In this document: one piece after another, positions 57,001 through 64,000 of the stretch | Layout of the letters: every line of letters begins with the position of its first letter | How positions within the stretch are numbered: position 1 is the stretch's first letter | Made by a program: the position numbers and the translations under genes | Notes under the pieces: generated by a model | Told to the model about the DNA's origin: nothing | What the model saw: only the letters and a program-made list of their open reading frames with translations | Database searches by the model: none | Source of the DNA: Capitulum mitella | Lineage: Eukaryota; Arthropoda; Thecostraca; Pollicipedomorpha; Pollicipedidae | DNA length: 64,000 nucleotides | Assembly (NCBI GenBank): GCA_030062745.1 | Contig: CP099840.1 | Location: 11,050,437 to 11,114,436, forward strand | Direction of reading: 5' to 3'

Positions 57001-60000
57001 CTCTGCTGCTGGACGGAAACTCCACCGTGTACCCGCTGAACAAGACCTGCACGGGCAACTCGATCCGCGACCCGCTGACTTTCGACCTGATGCCGCTGAG
57101 GTCAGCGCCAGGCCACGGCGGCGGGCGCGGGTCGCGACCGACTGCGCGCCGCCTGCCGCCAAATATCGCCGCTTTCATGAGCAGTGCTGCTCTCATGATT
57201 GATGTGCTTGATGACCAGAGATATGTTATGTTGATGCTGGTCATGTCGGCTGGCAGCATCACTCGAACGCCGTCGCCTGGAAGCACTGGGCTCCGTCGGA
57301 CTGTGTTGTGCGTTGTGAATCACGTCAAGGTGTAGAGGATAAAGCGGTCTTGCTGTAAAGAAAGCCCACTTTTTATTCTTGTACGCTACTCCCGTAATAT
57401 TGCGTGCCCATTAGTTAGCTATTCATCGGTCACCGTCTGGGGAGCTGCGCCCACGCAGACTTTTTCACTTCGTCTTCATGGCGGATTAGGTCGACAGTAA
57501 CCATCTCAGAGCTGTTTAATGGTAATGTATGAGTGCGGGTGTAGAGCCCACAGGCAGTGTCGGTTCGTATGTTGACCGGCTCTGTCGCTCGCGCGGCACA
57601 GGTGCCTCTCGCTGGGCAGCCACCACCTACCGTTCGTGGCGCCGCACCAGAAGACGACCGTGGCGCTGGCCGTGCTGGTGGTGGAGGCGCAGATCCTGAT
57701 GCCCAAAGTGCTGCGCTGCGACCTGGACGCCGTTACACAGCTGCTGCACAGCCTCACGCAGGACACGAGTGAGTGGTGCCGGACGGCGGCCGGACCAGCG
57801 GGACGGGCATCACGCCAGATATTACTGTAGCTGTCCTTTGACGTTACTGGGCCAGGGCAGCAGGAATTCGCGGGACTAGAAAGTACAAAGTGATTCGGCC
57901 CCAATGGTCCGGAAGCACTGGTCTGTGTGCCCCCGCATGTATGAGAATTACGTGGAAGGACATGGTGTTTGCCGCAGTGCCAGGTTCTCCGTGGTATCCT
58001 CCGGTTTGTCGTGACCACATCCGGGCCACGCATTTACGAAACACATACCGATACGGCACCAGGTTCCTGTCATTGGCTGATTTAGGACGTTACGTTTTCT
58101 AGATGATGAACGCCTGGAAACGCTCCCCAGTTGGTGGTTAGTGTCAACTGGAAAATGGTTTCTGGAGTCCCATTTGGTGATCGCAGCGGAAGACATTGTT
58201 GGATTTCTCTTTCTTATCATATGTATTTGAGATCAAAGAAACTTGAATACGGCGTAAGACTTAGTAGTTAAACTGCTGACCACGTCAGGAAACCATGAAA
58301 GCAGAATCACAGAAGCCGACTAAATTTTGACGTTTCATTCGGCGATGTTGGTGCGTCCCGCGATGGCGCACCGTATTGCGACGCTTGATATGTGCAGTTG
58401 TAAACAGGGTGGAGCGGGGTCAGATCCAGGTGGTCGCGGAAGCTTTTGTGCCACTCGTCTGTGAACTGAACTGATCTAGGAGTGTATTTCTAAGAAATAT
58501 TTGCTATTATTCTGTGTCTAAAGATTTTGGGACGCGATGAATCTTTAGGACAGTATCTTTTCAATACAGCAGCCGTAGCCACTGTCCGTTGCATGTTATG
58601 AATTCAGCACGAGAGGCCTCTGCACATGGCTCGATAACCGGGAAGGGGGTGGAAAGAGATGGATGCCGTAGGCCCTCAACAGGTTTTCGAGAATTTTTGT
58701 ATTGGTCTGTGGCAGTGATTGCGAAAAATGGATATAAAATCCTAGTCATCTCCGGAATATGTCAGGAATCTCCAGCTAGGCTGTTTAAATCGTGCTCATT
58801 GGCGCTTTCGTTTTTTTTGCTTATCCTGTTCTGCGTGTAGGAACAGGTGTTCTTGACGCCCGCTTGTCAAGAATACTTGCTCCTGCGTGTAAAAACGAAT
58901 GGTAGGAAAATACTAGCAAGCATATGACGCTGTCAGCTGTTTTGGAAAGTGTGTAGACAGAAAATGAAAACCAGTATACTGGGCAGTACACTTTGCGATA
59001 GGGACAGTTGTTCGTTAGCAGAGGAATGACAGAAAAACTGTTCCGGCACCAAGGGTTTAAATCCATTCCACGCAGGCACGTAGCCAGGATTCTCTTACGG
59101 GGCCGGGGAGCAAATGTAAAGTCTCGTCATATGTCATTGGCATATGACGAAATTTGTAAGAAAAAGTAGCAGTTTTATGTAAATCGTCCCACAATTAACG
59201 CACGAGAAAAACATATGTTTGCTTTTGCATCATATGTATATGATCACTATTCCGTATTCCCGCGAAATAGCTAAATATCTAGTGTAGACTGCTTCACTCG
59301 GGAGGGAGAGGGCATGGCCCCCATACCCCCTCCCTTGGCTTCGTACCTGACTCCACGTTGCTTAGAAGTGTACGGAGTAAGCACTGTCAGAGAAAACTGC
59401 ATTGTCGAGGTGCGTGGCTTGACGAAAAGGTTTTTAAAAGCTTTCATTATGGACCACAGTGATTCCGCTTTGCAGCCGACTTTCTGAATTGATCAACAAC
59501 TTGTCTTACGCTAAATTCATTCCAGTTCTTTCATTTGAGAAGGATACATTGAAAGAAACGAGGTAAAAATCACGTTTGCCCCCTCCCGTAATCTCCACAG
59601 AGGTTCCGACGCTCCTCCTTGCGGTGTCATTTTCTCACTGACTGCCAGACTGCAGCACTGCTATGGCCTTGACGGCAACCAACAATCGAGAAACAATTCC
59701 ACGTATGACGTCATCGAAGAAATGCCACTCGCGTAATCAGCCAATCACAGAAACCTGGTGCCGTATTGGTATGCCTTTCGTAAATGCGCGTCTGTGCCAC
59801 GGTGACGCACTTATCCACGTGCTAACGACATCCGCTTCTTAGTGGTGCCCTCTGCCACGTGCTGACCATGTCTCTCCTGCTCCGTCAGAGTCGGCCGTCA
59901 CCCAGACGACGATCCAGCAGTTGATCTCGGAGCGCTGCGACGGCAACCGCAACATCATCCACGCCTGCGTCTCCATGTGCTTCCCGACCACCAACAAAGA

Positions 60001-63000
60001 GAGCGGACAGGGTCAGTGGTCCGTTCCGCAGCGACGGCGCCTACGGGCGGCGTTTGGAACATGTTTGGAGTAGTTGTGTCGCATACGTGCCAGTCATCCT
60101 GCCTGACACGAATGTGACTTGATATTCATTTACGGTATCATCCTTTGGAACCCGTCCTGTGCTGTCACGGATTCGTGATACGGAGCTCGTCGTATTTGAT
60201 ATCGTTTTCGACGTAATCGATGGCGACCGATATGTCACTGGCTTGTAATGTTGTCCTCTTTTTATGTTAGTATTTGTTTCCGTCGTAAGGATAAACACGG
60301 AATGATATGCCTGAGCTGATTATGTCTCAAAGAATCACATTCGACGTTACGTTATGGTTGTAATTGCGCATGGGATCTTTGAACAGCGTATTCAGACGTC
60401 ATGTCTGGTTTTACATAGAGGAGGAAACGGCAAACGAAGCGGAAAATGCGCGGTTGGCACAGGTGGCGCAGTAGTACAAACGTAAAATCATTAACAGTGG
60501 AGCCATGGAGTCATTTGCTAGTGTTCTGGCGGCGTACGGTTCCCAAGTTCCTGGGATCGTTTTTCATCTGTCCCATGCGTGCCTGCAGACGGTGTCTCTA
60601 GCAGCGGAAGCGGCGGCGGCGGTGGCGGTGGCGGCGGCACTACCACCACCAGTGCCACATCGAACGTGATGAGCTACGAGCCGACTTTCGACTACACCGC
60701 CAGCCGCAGCCAGACGATCCGGGACTTCATCCGACGCTCGTCGAACATCGTCAGGAGCATCAGTAAGCACCGCAGCCGACGCCATGCACACTGCTGGAAT
60801 TGCAACAGGAATTAAATGTTTATGCTGTAGACGTAGTCAGAGCACTTAATACGCCGTTTCGACACTTCTGTTCGGACCTGCGAGACTGTCGCTGGCGTGC
60901 GGTACGGTGCCCAGTCAGTTCTAGTTTGCCCTGGTTCGATTCTGACCGCCTTCCCCGCTCGCCAGGCGCTGTCTCCAGCCAGAGCGGCATGCTGGTGGCC
61001 GGCGGCGGCGGCGGCGGCGGCAGCGGCGGTGGTGGCGGCGGCGGTGGCGGCGGCGGTGGCGGCAGTGGCAGCGGCGGCGGGGCCAGCGGCGGGAGCGGCG
61101 GCGGCGGCGGCGGGGGCGGCGGCGGGAACGGCCCCGATCAGCACGACCCGGCGGCGCTGGAGCGGGAGGAGGTGTACAGCGAGGAGTTCCCGCAGCTGGG
61201 CCGAGCGGTGACCGCCGCCGACATGGGCTGGCTGCCGGAGTCGATTGACTCGCACAGCGGCGACGAGGAGGCGGCGGCCGCCGGCGGCTCCGCGTCCACC
61301 TCCAAGCAGATCGGTGAGTGACGGTCTTATTGGCGACGGGACGCGCTGCTTCTGGTGGTCAGGAGGCGGGGAGCGCCCTATTGTAAAAGGCAACTCTTTG
61401 TTGTTATGAGGCAGATAAACTGTTACTGGTGGCTGCGTTGTTTAAAATGGATCGTTTAACGGGTACTATCTGCTTCATGATTGTCTTCTATCACTAGCTT
61501 TATGAAACAAAATAGAAAGTCAAGTCATCCAGCCAGCCAGCGTTAAGCTGTATAATGTCACCACCACCAGATCACCATGTGCTCGATGATTTTACGGTAA
61601 GCCACCTCGTTCGGTCAGCGCAAAGCTCTCCGGCATCTGTGCCGCGCACGCCGACCGTGAATGTCGTTAACTCCGGGGCGTCGCTGGCGGCCAGGTCCCA
61701 GCATGCCGACGATCCTGACCGACCCTGGCGAGCGCAAGGCCAACGCGCACAAGGCGCTGTGGCGCATCTGCGAGTGTCCGGCGCTGGCGCCCTACATGCG
61801 CGAGCTGCTCTGCAGCCGGGACGTGCAGGGCTACACGCCGTTCATGCAGGCGGTCTGCGGCCGCGCCTACCGGGCCGCCATCCAGCTGCTCGACACTGCC
61901 CAGCGTATTGCCAAGGTGAGCCGGTCCGGCCCGCTAGCCCCTCCGGAGACGGAGAGACTGAGAGTGCAGTGGACAGCGGCTGTCGGTTGGAGTGTGCTGG
62001 CTCGTCGCCGATGGTCCCGCTGTATGCGAATTTCCTCCCAAACGTTACATATCCGCCGCAGTTTGGAACTGGAAACGGGACCGGAGTGTTGGCCTGTGTA
62101 TCAGCAGTGTGGGGATCAGCGGTATTGCAGGCATTTCGCTCATTTCTCATTTGTTTATGTTTATCGCGTTTGCATACAGTCATCAAGCCTACCGACCGAT
62201 GGTGACGTAACCTGAGAAAATGAAGTGCGGTACGCAACGAAGTGGGCACATCAGCCAAGCATGCAAAGCTGTCCCATGGTCCTAGGTTACCGGCACGGTA
62301 GGTAAAGTTTCGACACGCGAGGGACTCGCACGTGTAACGCTCTGTTCTCGGATGTCGGCAGGAGAACTCCAGCGACGCGGAGGGGTGTCAGCAGGTGCTG
62401 CAGTCGATGATATACCCGGCCGGCAGTTCGGCGGACGACAACCCCATGTACGTGCTCTGCTGCAACGACACGTGCAGCTTCACCTGGACCGGCGCCGAGC
62501 ACGTCAACCAGGTGAGGGGCAGCAGCGGCTGCGGGAGCTGGCGGTCCGTGGGGCGGCGGACGGCTGTGACGGCTGCCGCAGGAGCTGGGGATCCATGGAG
62601 CAGCAGTGGGGTCGACTGTGACGGCAGATGTCAAGAGGCTCTTCTTTGTGCTTGGGTGGGAATGAATGTGGGCTTTAATGATTTGAGTTAATGGAGCTGA
62701 TTGTTGTAGGTGTTTTCGATTCCCTGTGTACCGTCTTTGGTTGGTGGCCAGCCTCTTCCCTGACCCCGTCGTCTTGTGCTGCAGGATATCTTTGAGTGCC
62801 GCACGTGCGGCCTGGTTGGATCGCTGTGCTGCTGCACGGAATGTGCCCGGATTTGTCACAAGGGACACGACTATAGGGTAAGTAATGTTATGCGTACAAT
62901 AATAGAGTTAACCGGTATTCCAGTGGGCACTGGACTGTTTCGTGGCTCGCAGCCTGTTTTATGAAGTCCTACTTTGATTTTGAAGTCTCTTCGCGACTCA

Positions 63001-64000
63001 TAATTGTTCTTTGACATAAATCAGGGGTGCTGATTAGAGATCACAGAAATCGTTAGTCCCGTGTATTTGCGGCCATGTCGAGGCGGTGTGTGCTGCGTTC
63101 TGCCTGCCGTTCTCTGGTGAAGCGCGGGCCCGTGATCGTCCGTGGCTCTGACACCTGCCGTTTGCTGTTGTGCGCAGGTGAAGAACACGTCTCCGTCGGC
63201 GTACTGCGACTGCTGGGAAAAGTGCAAGTGCAAGACGCTGATCAGCGGGGCCCAGGCGCCGCGCTACGAGCTCCTCTGTCGACTGGTGGCCGAGACGGAC
63301 CTGGCCAGCCACACCAACGCCCGGTACCACAGCCCAGCACGCGTACAGACACTGGCAGGCAGACGTACAGTGGCTTGACCATCCACACTAATCCCCTACG
63401 CTGGAATCCACCCGTGAGGAAGTGCATGCGCACCTCACGAGCACACCTCACATGCGCATACAGGGAAGTAGACAGGACCTAGCTAGCGATGCCAACATGC
63501 TTTAGAGTACGTCCTCACGGTGGGTGGTAAGCATACCACCATGAACATTGCCTTACCCCGCCAGCTACACTGAAGCCAAGTTGATCAGTCATGACGCCGG
63601 AAACAGTGCATTTTGTCATGACCCTGACATGATATGACTCAGGGCGAAGTTGTAATTGCTGATAAGCAATATGAAAGGTTTGCCATTACCCGAAATATGT
63701 CCTCTTCGCGATGAGGGGGGGATTGTTAAAGAAAAAAAAATATAGAGAATGTCTCACAGTGAAGAAACATCAGTAGTATTATTTTTGTGGCTTTGTCATT
63801 TTTTTCACTTTTTCATTGTCATAGTTTGCTTTTACTGTGACAAACCATGGGAACGTGCGTCAAAGTACGAACTAGCGAGAAGAGAAACATTCGCCTTCTG
63901 TCCGTCTTTTAGCGCTGGTGATTGTCCCTGCTGTGATGGTCAGATGTTTGACTGCGGCTCTCCCTGTCCGCCAGCGGTGAGAACATCCTGCTGTTCCTGG
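45007..64000 (+). CDS. UBR5: UBR5 (hyd) E3 ubiquitin ligase, N-terminal half, continues past the window
   Basis: Twenty-six exons join in phase: 45007-45068, 49003-49216, 49663-49825, 50217-50353, 51110-51193, 51421-51715, 52119-52300, 52592-52730, 53011-53140, 53520-53671, 54117-54229, 54705-54834, 55264-55371, 55588-55715, 55997-56108, 56549-56703, 56988-57100, 57602-57768, 59889-60011, 60589-60762, 60966-61313, 61695-61915, 62362-62511, 62785-62877, 63178-63323, 63975-64000+. They encode about 1,288 residues. The order is the conserved N-terminus ([17 protein letters not shown]), UBA domain, RCC1-like beta-propeller segments and UBR box; the PABC/MLLE and HECT domains would follow outside. 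UBR5 ubiquitinates N-degron and orphan substrates and builds K48 chains in the nucleus and cytoplasm. Poly-Gly insertions in exons 3, 20 and 21 are unusual. Intron 1 is 3.9 kb and CpG-depleted; the other introns are not. Confidence 0.95.
45069..49002 (+). other. UBR5 intron 1, CpG-depleted and TG/CA-rich
   Basis: CG is very rare from about 45,150 to 48,780 and returns abruptly before exon 2. TGTG/CACA-type sequence is common (for example 47,390-47,510). No exon, RNA gene or intact mobile element is visible. Confidence 0.65.
49003..49825 (+). CDS. UBR5: UBR5 exons 2-3: start of beta-propeller, then poly-Gly linker
   Basis: Exon 2 (49003-49216) encodes [20 protein letters not shown] and VCRLAFSV, the conserved first propeller strands. 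Exon 3 (49663-49825) encodes a Gly/Ala-rich linker with a run of about 12 Gly, then [13 protein letters not shown], which corresponds to the vertebrate Gly/Ser/Arg linker. Confidence 0.9.
50217..51193 (+). CDS. UBR5: UBR5 exons 4-5: UBA domain
   Basis: Exon 4 (50217-50353) encodes [20 protein letters not shown] and IIRELQ. Exon 5 (51110-51193) encodes [20 protein letters not shown]. Together they make the three-helix ubiquitin-binding UBA domain. The intron between carries a G-run at about 50,391-50,403. Confidence 0.93.
51421..57768 (+). CDS. UBR5: UBR5 exons 6-18: RCC1-like beta-propeller region
   Basis: Conserved pieces in order: [20 protein letters not shown] (exon 6), [18 protein letters not shown] (7), [20 protein letters not shown] (8), [17 protein letters not shown] (9), [17 protein letters not shown] (10), [18 protein letters not shown] (11), [20 protein letters not shown] (12), [20 protein letters not shown] (13), [15 protein letters not shown] (14), [14 protein letters not shown] (15), [16 protein letters not shown] (16), [18 protein letters not shown] (17) and [20 protein letters not shown] (18). 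Exon 12 ends CCCA|GTCAGT and with exon 13 rebuilds KRARRSAPK, a nuclear-localisation-like basic patch. Confidence 0.92.
53740..53850. repeat. Tandem duplication of about 50 bp in a UBR5 intron
   Basis: GTGTACTTCTGGGGTCGT...TCCTGGTTGGTATACT is followed at once by GTGTACTTGTGGAGTCAT...TCCTGGTTGGTATACT, between exons 10 and 11. Confidence 0.7.
55045..55250. repeat. 52-bp minisatellite, four units, UBR5 intron 12
   Basis: Units start at 55045, 55097, 55149 and 55201 with CATCAGCCCTGTGTTTGTGG and end GGTAATGTCGTTC. The last unit ends about 13 bases before the exon 13 acceptor. Each unit repeats a GGTAATG donor-like sequence, which might influence splicing. Confidence 0.9.
56215..56252. repeat. 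Perfect 14-bp stem hairpin in a UBR5 intron
   Basis: TTCCGTTGATCCTG and CAGGATCAACGGAA are exact inverted repeats separated by ten bases, between exons 15 and 16. Confidence 0.85.
57769..59888 (+). other. UBR5 intron 18 (about 2.1 kb) with mobile-element-like fragments
   Basis: It is bounded by ACGA|GTGAGT and a TCCGTCAG acceptor. A fragment near 59,075-59,350 (GGCACGTAGCCAGGATTC, then CATATGAC motifs and a GGGAGGGAGAGGGC tract) looks like an old transposable-element piece; its family is not recognised. Confidence 0.55.
59889..61313 (+). CDS. UBR5: UBR5 exons 19-21: conserved helix and expanded poly-Gly linker
   Basis: Exon 19 encodes [20 protein letters not shown], strongly conserved. Exon 20 begins with nine consecutive Gly followed by a TTTTSATSN stretch. 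Exon 21 (348 bases) holds a long Gly tract with a few Ser/Ala breaks (about 61,000-61,130), then an acidic region with DSHSGDEE. Both tracts fall where vertebrate UBR5 is disordered. Confidence 0.9.
61695..63323 (+). CDS. UBR5: UBR5 exons 22-25: UBR box and preceding helical segment
   Basis: Exon 22 encodes [20 protein letters not shown] and [20 protein letters not shown]. Exon 23 ends [20 protein letters not shown]. Exons 24-25 carry the zinc-binding UBR box: [40 protein letters not shown]. All expected Cys/His ligands visible in this part are kept, so N-degron recognition is likely intact. Confidence 0.95.
63324..63974 (+). other. UBR5 intron 25
   Basis: It runs from GCCCG|GTACCA to a CGCCAG acceptor at 63974. 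No other feature is seen. The final 26 bases of the window begin exon 26 (encoding GENILLFL). Confidence 0.85.

Noticed and set aside
1-64000. tRNA, rRNA or CRISPR features
   Set aside because: No tRNA-type GGTTCGAATCC box pairs, no rRNA-like sequence and no regularly spaced direct repeats with unique spacers were seen; the genome is eukaryotic.

Overview
The window is nuclear DNA from an animal: spliced genes with GT-AG introns, low gene density, many interspersed repeats and simple repeats, and no bacterial operon structure. Four genes are recognisable orthologues of conserved animal proteins (UBR5/hyd, CDC123, TRUB2 and an astacin-family protein). The very GC-rich third codon positions, poly-Gly tracts, YGPPK-type repeats and TTAGG-like fragments make an arthropod, probably a crustacean, the best guess (a barnacle would fit). 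The species assignment is inference, not proof.

Layout. 1-64 may be the end of an exon of a gene entering from the left. 1.48-2.74, 9.83-11.03, 12.08-13.60 and 34.65-35.95 kb are four non-autonomous transposons with TTAA flanks and CCC-starting inverted termini (piggyBac-like), plus decayed relatives at 9.37-9.63 and 27.08-28.34 kb. 5.03-8.71 kb (+) is the main exon of a secreted repeat protein: YGPPK heptads, 14 ten-cysteine modules of 66 residues (12 nearly identical) and a C-terminal C-type lectin domain, with one frame-breaking base at 6145/6146. 13.6-21.5 kb shows no gene I can support; it holds GC-rich blocks, a nested fold-back repeat and a CTCF-like site. 21.5-24.4 kb (-) is a single-pass membrane protein with a leucine-rich ectodomain and two YAEI tyrosine motifs in its tail. 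25.6-26.75 kb (-) is an intronless TRUB2. 31.2-33.95 kb (-) is a three-exon membrane-anchored astacin homologue that has lost its zinc site. 38.0-44.0 kb (-) is CDC123 and 45.0 kb to the window end (+) is the 5' half of UBR5, running past the UBR box. These two start codons face away from each other across about 1 kb.

How it fits together. CDC123 (eIF2 assembly), TRUB2 (mitochondrial pseudouridylation) and UBR5 (N-degron ubiquitin ligase) are housekeeping genes; the lectin, leucine-rich and astacin-like genes are extracellular or cell-surface genes. The exon chains of UBR5 (26 exons), CDC123 (7 exons) and the astacin-like gene (3 exons) were joined by hand, and every junction keeps phase, so these models are strong.

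The main points of interest are: a pseudo-astacin receptor; a TRUB2 whose catalytic Asp codon reads Gly; a CDC123 with a changed Mg-site Asn and a duplicated C-terminus; the homogenised Cys-module array with lectin domain; and a sharp mosaic of CpG-depleted, TG/CA-rich blocks around the CpG-retaining CDC123/UBR5 promoter, which looks like a footprint of germline DNA methylation.
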